From positions 1 through 64,000 of the IMG/VR virus record IMGVR_UViG_3300023184_000107: a stretch of 64,000 nucleotides of DNA. One strand, given 5' to 3'. Origin of the DNA: a virus. Of the stretch, positions 42,367-51,613 are shown one piece after another; position 1 is the stretch's first letter; each line of letters begins with the position of its first letter. The position numbers and the translations under genes are program-made. The notes below the pieces were generated by a model, which did no database searches, had not been told where the DNA came from, and was given only the letters and a program-made list of their open reading frames with translations.

Positions 42367-42713
42367 GCAAATATACACCAGATCGTTGGGTAATGGTTAA
42401 GACCAATTTCAATGGTGCACAGTACTATAAAATCTTGGCCAGTTGGTATGGTGGATATATGGGTAGTGATAGCTGGAAACTTAGTTCTGGAACCCTTTGC
42501 ACACAGTTTGATAAAAAAACCAACCAATACCACTTTCCTCAAGTCAGTAAGAGTGAGTATGTGTGCTATAAAAATACCTATGGCACAAGCGGTTATACTC
42601 AAGGTGTGTTTGTAAACTGGGTAAAATGTCTAGAAGAGCGAGGTTATAGTGGTTGTCTAATTATACTGCCGGAAGACACAGACTTCTTAACACTGGATTA
42701 TATAAATGACTGA
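42363..42713 (+). CDS. Hypothetical protein (116 aa)
   Basis: Follows the HTH gene with an ATGA overlap. Segments DRWVMVKTNFNGAQYYKILA, WYGGYMGSDSWKLSSG and EYVCYKNTYGTSGYTQGVF; beta-rich. A common phage hypothetical pattern (WKLNSGI.....Y.F.G.SGSVY), no known function. Confidence 0.6.
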   Translation: MSKYTPDRWVMVKTNFNGAQYYKILASWYGGYMGSDSWKLSSGTLCTQFDKKTNQYHFPQVSKSEYVCYKNTYGTSGYTQGVFVNWVKCLEERGYSGCLIILPEDTDFLTLDYIND

Positions 42714-42990
42714 AGAATCTAATGTGCTATATGAAAAGCTGATCTATGACAATCAGGATAAATTTTATCAGCTGCGTTTAGTGGCTAATGAATTTAAGGG
42801 TCGTCAGTACATACATATTCGCAAATACTTTCAAACCTACGAAGGTGATTATCAAGCCAGTCTTGAGGGGGTTTCTATGGAAGCCAGTATCAGCAATATC
42901 TTAAGTTTGCTAGAGGGACTGATTGAGTTAGTATCTAAAGAAGAAGCCATAGGCATAATTAACAAATACTTTAACGAGAGATTAAAATGA
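42706..42990 (+). CDS. Hypothetical protein (94 aa)
   Basis: MTEESNVLYEKLIYDNQDKF then RQYIHIRKYFQTYEGDYQAS; C-terminal helices. The YIHIRKYF..YEG.....KEGVS pattern recalls transcriptional coactivator p15/PC4-like small ssDNA-binding proteins, tentative. Overlaps neighbours. Confidence 0.55.
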   Translation: MTEESNVLYEKLIYDNQDKFYQLRLVANEFKGRQYIHIRKYFQTYEGDYQASLEGVSMEASISNILSLLEGLIELVSKEEAIGIINKYFNERLK

Positions 42991-43625
42991 AACCTACAAT
43001 TGCAATTTTTATACATGATCCACAATGTGAGACTGATTGTGCCTTAGGCATGATTCAGGGTTTAGTATCAGACTTTAATGTGCGTACATTTGGCTTACAT
43101 GAACTATCACTAGATTTTTTACAGGGGTATGATCTAGTGGCTTTTCCAGGTGGTATGGGCGATAGCAATGATTTTTATGGGATATTTGGTGAAGATCATA
43201 TTACTGCAGTCCAAACCTATGTAGCAGAAGGTGGTAAGTATTTTGGTATATGCATGGGTGCTTACTGGGCAGGTCCACTATACTTTGACTTAGTAACTGA
43301 GCTAACTGTTGAAAGATACATTGATCAACCTAATACAACTATTTTTCATGATGGCCCCACTATGGCCAGAGTCATGTTTAATAGTTATGAAGAACAGTTC
43401 ATGTACTTCTATGATGGATGTGCAATAGTGGGTGAAGACATGCAGGTAGTAGCCACTTACGATAATGGTAGTGCTATGGCAGCTATTCAAGATAATGTGG
43501 GTATGTTTGGTTGTCACCCAGAAGCACTAGGTTGGTGGTATGAAGAAGGCAATATGGCTGTTAGCTTGTTTGACCATGCCCACGCAGAACTAATGTGCGA
43601 CTTTGTATACACACTACTAGATTAA
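42987..43625 (+). CDS. Class I glutamine amidotransferase-like protein
   Basis: 212 residues. VAFPGGMGDSN (oxyanion strand) near 50-60, YFGICMGAYWAG near 88-99 with the nucleophile Cys, and MFGCHPEALGW near 173 with His-Glu. This is a GATase1 or biotin-ligase-N-like fold. It may act in modified nucleotide synthesis or as a peptidase-like enzyme; substrate unknown. Confidence 0.75.
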   Translation: MKPTIAIFIHDPQCETDCALGMIQGLVSDFNVRTFGLHELSLDFLQGYDLVAFPGGMGDSNDFYGIFGEDHITAVQTYVAEGGKYFGICMGAYWAGPLYFDLVTELTVERYIDQPNTTIFHDGPTMARVMFNSYEEQFMYFYDGCAIVGEDMQVVATYDNGSAMAAIQDNVGMFGCHPEALGWWYEEGNMAVSLFDHAHAELMCDFVYTLLD

Positions 43626-43636
43626 TAAATTTAGTC

Positions 43637-43665
43637 TTGTAAAGTGTTGCTTAATACGGTATAAT
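43637..43665 (+). promoter_or_regulatory. Rightward promoter, leaderless ligase gene
   Basis: AAATTTAGTCTTGTAA, 17-bp spacer, TATAAT; ATG 43673 lies seven bases after the -10. Confidence 0.85.
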
Positions 43666-43672
43666 ATAGTCT

Positions 43673-44626
43673 ATGAACAAAATTAAACAATATCTAGATA
43701 TTGCATCAGCTAACTACTATGCAGGTAATCCCAGCATGACTGATGATGCATTTGATCGTTTAGCTGAAAGCATTGGCTATAACAAAGTAGGTGCTAAGCA
43801 ACACGAAAATATTAAACAGCACTTCTATCAGATGTACAGCTTGCAAAAGTATTACGAAGATGAGGGCGTCAAGCCATTAGCCGATATTAAAGATATTACC
43901 ACAACTCCTAAACTAGATGGCGCTGCTATCTCTGTGTTGTATATTGATGGTAATCTAGTAATGGCTCTTACTCGTGGCGACGGTACTGAGGGTACTGATA
44001 TCACTGATAAGATTGTTGCGCGCAAAGACCTAGTGCCATTAACAGTTACCAGAACAGATACGTTTCAAGTTACTGGTGAGATTGTTTCTCCTAAAAATAT
44101 TGCTAATGCACGCAACTATGCAGCAGGTGCACTAAGTCTTAAAGACCTAGAGGAATTTCGGACACGGGCTATTAGTTTCTATGCTTATGGTGTGTATCCG
44201 TCTAGATGCAAGAGTTTTAGAGCAGACATGGAAAATCTTTATGCTCTAGGATTTGAAACCATCTACGCTAATGATCTATATAATATATATCCCTGTGATG
44301 GTATAGTATTCAGAGTTAATAGTAATGATGTATTTGCTGAAATGGGATATACTGCTAAGCATCCTCGTGGCGCTTATGCCAGGAAGGAACGAGCAGAAGC
44401 TGTAGAAACTGAAATTGTATCAGTTGAATGGAGTGTAGGTAAGTCCGGTAAGGTTACTCCAGTAGCTATTCTTAGGCCAATCATGATTGGCGATAAATTA
44501 GTATCTAGAGCTACGTTGAACAATCCCGGATTTATTGAAATGTTAGGGCTATGTATTGGTGATACTGTAGGAGTAATTCTTGGGGGAGAAATCATACCCT
44601 GTATTACTCATAAGGTTGAAGCCTAA
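43673..44626 (+). CDS. NAD+-dependent DNA ligase, N-terminal subunit
   Basis: 317 residues. Contains the Ia-like start, the adenylation motif TTPKLDGAAISVLY near 82 with the AMP-accepting Lys, LTRGDGTEGTDIT, GEIVSP, and an OB-fold (VETEIVSVEWSVGKSGKVTP, ATLNNPG). It ends before zinc finger, HhH and BRCT domains, which are in the next gene. Such a split ligase is known from T5-like phages. Predicted leaderless. Confidence 0.92.
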   Translation: MNKIKQYLDIASANYYAGNPSMTDDAFDRLAESIGYNKVGAKQHENIKQHFYQMYSLQKYYEDEGVKPLADIKDITTTPKLDGAAISVLYIDGNLVMALTRGDGTEGTDITDKIVARKDLVPLTVTRTDTFQVTGEIVSPKNIANARNYAAGALSLKDLEEFRTRAISFYAYGVYPSRCKSFRADMENLYALGFETIYANDLYNIYPCDGIVFRVNSNDVFAEMGYTAKHPRGAYARKERAEAVETEIVSVEWSVGKSGKVTPVAILRPIMIGDKLVSRATLNNPGFIEMLGLCIGDTVGVILGGEIIPCITHKVEA

Positions 44627-44658
44627 TTTTTCTGAACCTAAGCTAAATAAATTTACAC

Positions 44659-44687
44659 TTGCCACAGCTTGCTTATTACGGTATAAT
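44659..44687 (+). promoter_or_regulatory. Rightward promoter for the second ligase gene
   Basis: AAATTTACACTTGCCA, 17-bp spacer, TATAAT. A variant 12-mer (GAACCTAAGCTA, 44634) lies just upstream. Confidence 0.85.
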
Positions 44688-44709
44688 AGACACACTAAAA
44701 GATAATACT

Positions 44710-45471
44710 ATGCAAAAGATAGAAATTCCTACAACCTGTCCTTGTTGCAATTATGCGTTAATTTTTGTGAACGATCAGTTGTTCTGCCGAAATACAGCGT
44801 GTTCAGCACAGCTAAATAAAAAGTTAGAGAACTTCTGCAAGGTCTTGAGTATTAAAGGCTTTGGCCCTAAAACAATTGAGAAACTTAACCTAGGTGATAT
44901 CACAGAACTGTTTTACCTTGACCAGCAAATGGTCACTATTGCTCTAGGTGAAAAAACTGCGGTTAAGTTACTTGATGAAATTGAGAGAGCAAAAGCAGCT
45001 GATCTAGCCACCGTATTAGCTGCTTTCTCTATTCCACTTGTAGGCGGTACAGCCTCAAAGAAAATTACAACAGTAGTATCACATATCAGTGAGATTACAC
45101 AAGAAACCTGCAAACAAGCAGGTCTAGGGGCCAAGGTAACAGAGAATCTACTAAACTGGATTGCTACAGATTACCAAGAGATGAAAGAATTCCTGCCGTT
45201 TACTTTTACTAGCGGCAAGCAGAATACAGTTAATACAAACTCTAAAAAGGTGTGCATTACTGGTAAGTTAAAGTCCTTTAAGAAGAAAGCCGACGCTGAG
45301 TCATCTCTAACAGCCGCAGGTTTCACTCTAGTAGATTCCGTAACTAAAACTACAGACTATCTAGTAGACGAAGAAGGCAAAATGTCGTCAAAAAGAGAAA
45401 AAGCCGTTCAATACGGAATTATAATTATAACGGACATAAACGTCCTATTGAAAGAAAAAATAAATGAGTGA
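44710..45471 (+). CDS. NAD+-dependent DNA ligase, C-terminal subunit
   Basis: 253 residues from ATG 44710. Zinc finger TCPCCNYALI...LFCRNTACSAQL, helix-hairpin-helix (VLSIKGFGPKTIEKLNLGDI) and a BRCT domain (KVCITGKLKSFKKKADAESS). Together with 43673 it reconstitutes a full LigA. Overlaps the next gene by 8 bp. Confidence 0.9.
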   Translation: MQKIEIPTTCPCCNYALIFVNDQLFCRNTACSAQLNKKLENFCKVLSIKGFGPKTIEKLNLGDITELFYLDQQMVTIALGEKTAVKLLDEIERAKAADLATVLAAFSIPLVGGTASKKITTVVSHISEITQETCKQAGLGAKVTENLLNWIATDYQEMKEFLPFTFTSGKQNTVNTNSKKVCITGKLKSFKKKADAESSLTAAGFTLVDSVTKTTDYLVDEEGKMSSKREKAVQYGIIIITDINVLLKEKINE

Positions 45472-46210
45472 ATCTAAAGCAAAAAAATGGTCTGATGAAA
45501 CAGTTGCTGAACTAATGAAAATCGTTGGAAATCAGTCACCTGTTAGCGTTGCGCGGGTTGAGCAAGCAGCTTCTGCCCTGGATGTTTCAGTACGTTCAGT
45601 AGCATCTAAACTGCGTCAACTAGACCTTGAAGTAGCTTCTATGGCTAAGGAACGGGTTTCTGCCTTTACTCCTGAGCAAACTGAAAGTTTGAGCAATTTT
45701 GTAGCTGATAACGCAGGCATGTTAACCTATAAGGATATTGCCGAGCAGTTTGATGGTGGTGATTTTACTGCCAAACAAATTCAGGGTAAATTACTTGCAC
45801 TTGAATTAACTGGTTCAGTTAAAGCTGCTGATAAGGTTGAAGTTGCACGTACTTACAGCGATAGTGAAGAAGCCGTCTTCATTAAAATGGCTAATGCAGG
45901 TAAGTACATTGAAGAAATTGCAACTGTACTTGGCAAGACTATTCCTAGCGTTCGTGGCAAGGCTCTCAGTCTTACACGTAAGGGTCAGATCGACAAGATC
46001 CCGGCTCAAAAAACCAGCCACGCTAAGAACGTTGTTGATGCAGTAGGCGCACTTGGTGCTGCAATTGCAACAATGACTGTTGCTGAAATCGCTAAAGCTG
46101 TTGATAAAACAGACCGCGGTATCAAGACCTTGCTAACACGTCGTGGTGTTACAGTGGCTGACTACGATGGCGCAGCTAAAAAAGCTAAGGCAGAAGCCAA
46201 AGCCGCTTGA
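45464..46210 (+). CDS. Multi-HTH DNA-binding protein, T5 D5-like
   Basis: 248 residues with several helix-turn-helix units: VARVEQAASALDVSVRSVAS (1), TYKDIAEQFDGGDFTAKQIQ (2), KYIEEIATVLGKTIPSVRGK (3), and VAEIAKAVDKTDRGIKTLLT (4). Ends in an Ala/Lys tail. Size, position after the ligase and before the helicase, and HTH content match phage T5 D5, an abundant dsDNA-binding regulator. It seems to be the parent of the small paralogues at 13784, 16709, 18992 and 40479. Confidence 0.75.
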   Translation: MSESKAKKWSDETVAELMKIVGNQSPVSVARVEQAASALDVSVRSVASKLRQLDLEVASMAKERVSAFTPEQTESLSNFVADNAGMLTYKDIAEQFDGGDFTAKQIQGKLLALELTGSVKAADKVEVARTYSDSEEAVFIKMANAGKYIEEIATVLGKTIPSVRGKALSLTRKGQIDKIPAQKTSHAKNVVDAVGALGAAIATMTVAEIAKAVDKTDRGIKTLLTRRGVTVADYDGAAKKAKAEAKAA

Positions 46211-46240
46211 TCACATCTAACTCAATGAGTTAGTTGGCTG

Positions 46241-46273
46241 GGCTGGGAGTTAGAGATAACTCCTGGCCTTTTT
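46241..46273 (+). terminator. Terminator after D5-like gene
   Basis: GGCTGGGAGTT / AACTCCTGGCC stem followed by TTTTT. Confidence 0.85.
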
Positions 46274-46283
46274 AGTTTATACT

Positions 46284-46583
46284 ATGAAAATTACACTTAA
46301 ATATTTTGACGAAGAGTCCTTTACGGCAGAAGAAGTAATTAAACAAGCCGTCCATAATTATGGCAAAGCTGTAGATGTGCATATTATGCCAGATTCTACA
46401 AAACCACATGATTTAATATATTTTGCTATTCAGCAAATTATCACACATCAACAGCTGAGTATGCTGTATGATGATAAACTAGGCTACCAGTCTAGTATAC
46501 AGAACCTACGTAATGAAACTCTCTATAAAATAACTGAGATCATAGACCAGGTTATTATTGACAACGAATCCAAGGTAACATAA
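46284..46583 (+). CDS. Hypothetical protein (99 aa)
   Basis: MKITLKYFDEESFTAEEVIK, then IYFAIQQIITHQQLSMLYDD. Alpha/beta, acidic; directly upstream of the replicative helicase and touching its start, so it may be a replication accessory protein such as a helicase loader. That role is inference. Confidence 0.55.
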   Translation: MKITLKYFDEESFTAEEVIKQAVHNYGKAVDVHIMPDSTKPHDLIYFAIQQIITHQQLSMLYDDKLGYQSSIQNLRNETLYKITEIIDQVIIDNESKVT

Positions 46584-47971
46584 TGGATATTAGTGCAGTT
46601 GTTCTTAACAAGTTACTAACGGAGAAAAATCTAGACGTTTGGTCAAAATTAAAGTTAGCCTTCATAGATCCTGCATATTCTACAGTTTATAGTTCCATTA
46701 ATAGGTACTATGACAAGTATAGCACTATACCATCATTTGATGATTTAGATATTAATGCACGAGAGGGGTTAGCACAAAAAACGCTTGCTACCCTACGTCT
46801 GATTGATGATACAGACGTTTCGGCAGAAGTAGCGCTAGATGCTTTAATTGACCAGTACACTCAGAATCAGTGTATTATACTATTAGATAAGTTTATTGAT
46901 AAACTTCCTATCTATGATAGTTTAGAAATTAAGGAAAATTTAGCTGGTATAGTACTAAGCTTAGATGAAAAAACCCTTAAAACAGAAGGGGTGTATGCCA
47001 TGAATGATATCATGGTTTTTGTGCGCCCTGACGAGCTAGCAAAGAATCGAGTGCACTTAGGCCTTAATAACACCTTTGATAGTGTGTTAGGCGGAGTAGC
47101 CCGACAAGAATTAATATTGATTGGCGGTAAACGCGGTGCAGGTAAGTCTATTACCTGTAGTAATCTTATGATTAATCAATATGAAGCAGGTAATACCAGT
47201 GCCTACTTTACAATTGAGATGATTGCACACGAAACACTTCAACGTAATATTAGTATCTTAGCTAATGTAAATCATCAGAATATTAAGAATGGTAAACTAA
47301 CAGACCAAGAGATGCTGTCTGTTATTAAAGCCCGAGCAGGCATGTTTGAGGATAGCAATTACTTAGTACAAGAATTCGTAAAAGACAGAGACCCCTATAA
47401 ATTTGAAGAAGCAGTAGTACGAGATTGTGTGCTTAAATCTGATAATCAAATGATTATCATTGATGATAGAGGTCTTACCCTTACATCTCTTGATTTACAT
47501 CTAGGTAAAATCAAATCTAAGTTTGGTAGTAAGTTTACAGTAGCAGTAGTAGACTATCTAAATCAAATTGTAGTGGAAGGAGCCAGTCAGTTTGATTGGC
47601 AACCACAGATTGTTATAAGTAAAAAGCTAAAAGAGCTTGCCAGAAAATATGATATTGTTATGGTTAGTCCGTATCAGATTGATGCCAGCGGAGAGACCAG
47701 ATTTGCTAAAGGTATCTTAGATGCTGCTGATATTGCACTATTAATGGAAGCACATGCTAAAGAGGCTAATGCAATAAGCTTTGAGACTACTAAAATTCGT
47801 GGTGCTAAAGAGATGAAATTTACCAGTGTAATGGACTGGGATACACTACGGATTAGTCCTCAATCTATAGAGGCCCCTGCACAGGAGCAGAGTAAGAAGA
47901 GAGATAAGATACCTAGAGCAAATAGAGATAAAGTAGAGGAACCTGCCAGTGACCTACCTTGGGACGCATAA
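46583..47971 (+). CDS. DnaB-like replicative helicase
   Basis: 462 residues. Walker A LILIGGKRGAGKSITCSNLM near 172-191, NTSAYFTIEM (motif 1a), Walker B region FTVAVVDYLNQIV, and VMVSPYQIDASGETRFAKG. N-terminal 150 residues form the primase-interacting part. RecA-type hexameric helicase unwinding at the fork, equivalent by position to T5 D6. Confidence 0.9.
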   Translation: MDISAVVLNKLLTEKNLDVWSKLKLAFIDPAYSTVYSSINRYYDKYSTIPSFDDLDINAREGLAQKTLATLRLIDDTDVSAEVALDALIDQYTQNQCIILLDKFIDKLPIYDSLEIKENLAGIVLSLDEKTLKTEGVYAMNDIMVFVRPDELAKNRVHLGLNNTFDSVLGGVARQELILIGGKRGAGKSITCSNLMINQYEAGNTSAYFTIEMIAHETLQRNISILANVNHQNIKNGKLTDQEMLSVIKARAGMFEDSNYLVQEFVKDRDPYKFEEAVVRDCVLKSDNQMIIIDDRGLTLTSLDLHLGKIKSKFGSKFTVAVVDYLNQIVVEGASQFDWQPQIVISKKLKELARKYDIVMVSPYQIDASGETRFAKGILDAADIALLMEAHAKEANAISFETTKIRGAKEMKFTSVMDWDTLRISPQSIEAPAQEQSKKRDKIPRANRDKVEEPASDLPWDA

Positions 47972-48823
47972 ATGAACGATCCAGTACTAGATCTTCTTAA
48001 ACAAAAAGCTGTATATTTCTCAATATCTGGAAAGGACTATGTTACTAAGTGTTTTAACCCAGAGCATGCAGACAGTAACCCTAGTTTTCGTATTGATAGA
48101 GTATCAGGTATAGCACACTGTTTTAGTTGCGGGTTTAAAACCAATATCTTTAAATTTTACGGATTACTAACAAATAACACCTCTATTAGAGTAGCTAAAC
48201 TAAAAGATAAACTAAAAGCGCTACAAGTTAGCACAGAGGGTCTGGAGCCATTAGATGGTGCAAGACCCGTTAATTCTGTATTTAGAGGTATTAGTACACA
48301 AACTTTAAAATATTTTGGAGCTTTTGAAACTGATCGAGTAGATAAGATGGAAGACAGGATTATATTTCCAGTCAAAGACATACGCAATAAAACAGTTTGC
48401 TATGTTGGTAGGCACAGCTTATCTAATGGTAATCCACGCTATGTAAATTATCCTAGTGGCGTAACTATTCCACTATTCCCTACACGATTTAGTGAAAAAC
48501 ATAAGACTATTGTTTTAGTAGAAGGCATATTTGATATGCTAAACTGCTATGACAAGGGATTACATAACGTTGTATGTACTTTTGGTACTACTAAATTACT
48601 CACTGATGTACCGGAAAAGCTGCTTAGTTTTAAGGTCATGGGTATACAAAAAGTTTTTATTCTCTATGACGGAGATACTGCAGGTAGAGAAGCAGCCAGA
48701 AAGATTAAACCACTGATTGAAGAATCTGGTTTTATGTGTGAGATTATTGACTTGCCAGAAGGAGATGATCCTGGTATAATATCACAAGATTACGTTGATT
48801 CAATTAAGGAATACACTAAGTGA
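47972..48823 (+). CDS. DNA primase (DnaG-like)
   Basis: 283 residues, short. N-terminal zinc finger (TKCFNPEHADSNPSFRIDR then AHCFSCGFKTNIF), catalytic core, and Toprim motifs TIVLVEGIFDMLNCY and VFILYDGDTAGREAARKI. Synthesises RNA primers with the adjacent helicase. Equivalent by position to T5 D7. Confidence 0.92.
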   Translation: MNDPVLDLLKQKAVYFSISGKDYVTKCFNPEHADSNPSFRIDRVSGIAHCFSCGFKTNIFKFYGLLTNNTSIRVAKLKDKLKALQVSTEGLEPLDGARPVNSVFRGISTQTLKYFGAFETDRVDKMEDRIIFPVKDIRNKTVCYVGRHSLSNGNPRYVNYPSGVTIPLFPTRFSEKHKTIVLVEGIFDMLNCYDKGLHNVVCTFGTTKLLTDVPEKLLSFKVMGIQKVFILYDGDTAGREAARKIKPLIEESGFMCEIIDLPEGDDPGIISQDYVDSIKEYTK

Positions 48824-51105
48824 AAATTGCAATTATAGATAAAGCACCGTCAAGAAATAAATACTCTGAATATTTTGACTTTGAGTTTGACTTATTTCAT
48901 ATGAGTCAGGTAGCCCTACCAAAGCTGTTAAAGAAAGATGTAACACTACAAGTTGATCTTGAGCCCTATACTTATGTTGTGCTTGTAGGCAGTGAAGCTG
49001 CAAAAGAGTACGCTAAAATTAGTAGTGTTACTAACTATGCTGGCCAGCTAATGCATGATAAGTTTATCTGTATTAGTAACCCTGCTATCCTACACTTTAA
49101 GCCAGAAGGTAAAGAGGCGTTTAAGCGTGCAGCAGATCGTATTAACAAGTACGTGTCTGGTGAAATCACTAATGCTAAAACCACTGGTACATATTTAGGT
49201 ATTACAGACCCTAAGCTGGCACAAGCTTTCTTAACCGAAGTTTATAATAATGCTGAGGGGTATGTTAGCTGGGACACAGAGACAACTTGCCTGTATCCTC
49301 GTGATGGATATGTGCTGGGTCTGTCTATCAGTTATAAAACTAAACAGGGTGCCTACATTGCTACAGATTGCTTAGATGAGCAGTGTATGCAACTGTTAAC
49401 TGATATCATTGCCAAATACTCAGCAGTATTTCATAACATGAAGTTTGACATCAAGATGATTGAGTATCACCTGGGATTACGGTTTGATCGTAGTCGAGTA
49501 CACGACACCATGGTCATGCACTATTGCCTAGATGAAAACGAGGGTCACGGGCTCAAAGCACTAGCATTAAAGTACACAGACTATGGTGACTATGACTCAG
49601 AACTAGACGAATTTAAGCGAGTATACTGTGCTCGTACAGGTGTATCTACTGATGATTTTACCTATGATCTAATACCATTTGATGTTATCTCTAAATACGC
49701 AGCCATTGACACAGCAGTTACCTTTGACCTGTTTCACAAGTTTTGGCCTGTAATCCAAAAGAATCAGAAACTACTAAACCTGTATCAAACTATTATGATT
49801 CCGGGTACCCTATTTCTTATGGATATGGAAGAAGTAGGAATTCCTATCAATAAAGCCAGAATGACTGCTGCTGAAGGTTACTTAGACAAGTGGATTAATG
49901 AGGCTAAACAAGAAATCTATACTTTTCAGGCAGTCAAAGACTTTGAAAGTGACGCTGGAATTATATTTAACCCTAACAGTGTACAGCAACTGCGTAAGGT
50001 ATTGTTTGACTACCTAAAACTTAACCCTGTACAGGGCAAACTTACTGCAACTGGGGCTATCAGTACGGATGCAGAAGTATTAGAAGAGTTATCTGAAGAG
50101 CATCCACTACCTGCTGCGATCCTTAAGGTTCGTCAGTTGGGTAAAATGAAAAATACCTATATCAGCAAGATTTTACCGGAACTAGATAAAGATGAGCGAA
50201 TTAGAACAAATTTTAATCTTATTTTTACCACATCTGGGAGGCTATCTAGTTCAGGTAAATTTAATGCACAACAGATACCTAGAGATGATCCAATCATTAA
50301 AGGTTGCATACACGCTCCAGTTGGATATAAGATAATAAGCCAAGACTTAGCAACTGCTGAAATGTACTATGGAGCTGTGCTATCAGGCGATAAAAATCTA
50401 CAGCAAGTATTTGTTAGTGGCGGCGACTTTCACAGTACTATTGCTAAAATGGTATTTGATTTAACTTGTAAGGCAGAAGATGTTAAAAAACTTTATGGAG
50501 GCATGCGGCAAAGTGCTAAAGCAATTTCATTTGGAATCTTATACGGGTCAGGGCCGCAAAAGGTTTCCGATACAGTAAGTAAGTCAACAGGGGAATATTA
50601 TGGTATCGATCGAGCAAAGGATGATATTAAATCCTACTTTGATAAGTTTAGCAAACTTAAAGGCTGGCTTAAGTCGCGTAAAGAATTTATTGAAGCTAAT
50701 GGGTATACTTACAGTTTCTTTGGTCGTAAGCGTAGGCTTATCAATGTGTTTAGCACAGATAGAGGAATTGCAGCTCATGAAGTACGAAGTGGAATCAACT
50801 CTGAAATTCAGTCAATTGCTAGTGATGTAAATTTGCTGGCAGCTATTGAAACTGCTAATGAGATTGTTGCCAAAGGGTTAGATGCCAAGATCTTTATGCT
50901 AGTGCACGACTCAATTGTGGCTGTGGTTAAGGACGAACATGTACAGGAATATTGCAAAATTCTTCGGGCTAACACACAGAAAGATCGTGGTTGCAGTATA
51001 CCAGGTACACCTATTGGAGTAGATCAAGATATAGGACAGGATTACAGTTTTGGAAACTTTGACGAACGCTACCAGCTTAGCGGAGATTGCTTATCCCGTA
51101 TTTAA
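48820..51105 (+). CDS. Family A DNA polymerase with 3'-5' exonuclease
   Basis: 761 residues; GTG start overlapping the primase stop. Exonuclease domain VSWDTETTCLYP near 150, FHNMKFDIKM, and YAAIDTAVTFDLFH. Polymerase motif A SQDLATAEMYYGAVL near 510, motif B RQSAKAISFGILYGSG near 565, motif C MLVHDSIVAV near 698. No 5'-3' nuclease domain; that activity is at 57276. Position equals T5 D9. A GACCCTAAGCTG copy encodes DPKLA at residue 130. Confidence 0.95.
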   Translation: MKIAIIDKAPSRNKYSEYFDFEFDLFHMSQVALPKLLKKDVTLQVDLEPYTYVVLVGSEAAKEYAKISSVTNYAGQLMHDKFICISNPAILHFKPEGKEAFKRAADRINKYVSGEITNAKTTGTYLGITDPKLAQAFLTEVYNNAEGYVSWDTETTCLYPRDGYVLGLSISYKTKQGAYIATDCLDEQCMQLLTDIIAKYSAVFHNMKFDIKMIEYHLGLRFDRSRVHDTMVMHYCLDENEGHGLKALALKYTDYGDYDSELDEFKRVYCARTGVSTDDFTYDLIPFDVISKYAAIDTAVTFDLFHKFWPVIQKNQKLLNLYQTIMIPGTLFLMDMEEVGIPINKARMTAAEGYLDKWINEAKQEIYTFQAVKDFESDAGIIFNPNSVQQLRKVLFDYLKLNPVQGKLTATGAISTDAEVLEELSEEHPLPAAILKVRQLGKMKNTYISKILPELDKDERIRTNFNLIFTTSGRLSSSGKFNAQQIPRDDPIIKGCIHAPVGYKIISQDLATAEMYYGAVLSGDKNLQQVFVSGGDFHSTIAKMVFDLTCKAEDVKKLYGGMRQSAKAISFGILYGSGPQKVSDTVSKSTGEYYGIDRAKDDIKSYFDKFSKLKGWLKSRKEFIEANGYTYSFFGRKRRLINVFSTDRGIAAHEVRSGINSEIQSIASDVNLLAAIETANEIVAKGLDAKIFMLVHDSIVAVVKDEHVQEYCKILRANTQKDRGCSIPGTPIGVDQDIGQDYSFGNFDERYQLSGDCLSRI

Positions 51106-51613
51106 ATTAGGCATAGACAAGCCCCTTATAAGTAATGGACTTGTGTACTATTACTACGAAAATATTGAGGAAGATCAAGACGGTGAATTAATAGAGCAAA
51201 CACAATATAGGCTGGTAGATGATAAAAATTTACCCTTTAGTTCACTAGCTATGCGTAGACTGGCCGCCAAACAAAATAATGCTAAACTGTTTAAAATTAA
51301 GATTGCCATATTCTTCCTAGGTGATCTAGTAAAGATTGCTAAACCCAATATGTGGTTTATAGACAGTAATGGTAAGTTATTTAAATATCAAAAGACTACC
51401 AGAGCACTACTAAAATTTTATAGAATCAACCTAAGTATACCTATCAGTACTGGAGGCTCTATAATTGGTGTTGAGGGTACTGCAACTAGATTTAAGACAT
51501 TATTCAGTCCTGATCGTGATAAAAAATATGCCGGCATACTACATGTTGGCAAATCCCTAATACTTTACGGCATTTACAATGAAAAATACACAGATACATG
51601 GAGAAAGGTATAG
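51050..51613 (+). CDS. Hypothetical protein (about 187 aa)
   Basis: No ATG start near the N-terminus; TTG at 51050 or 51059 after AGGA is likely (protein then begins TNATSLAEIAYPVFKLGIDK). Segments LVYYYYENIEEDQDG and MRRLAAKQNNAKLFKIKIAI. Overlaps the polymerase end by about 55 bp. Unknown; lies in the replication block before the SF2 helicase. Confidence 0.6.
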   Translation: METLTNATSLAEIAYPVFKLGIDKPLISNGLVYYYYENIEEDQDGELIEQTQYRLVDDKNLPFSSLAMRRLAAKQNNAKLFKIKIAIFFLGDLVKIAKPNMWFIDSNGKLFKYQKTTRALLKFYRINLSIPISTGGSIIGVEGTATRFKTLFSPDRDKKYAGILHVGKSLILYGIYNEKYTDTWRKV

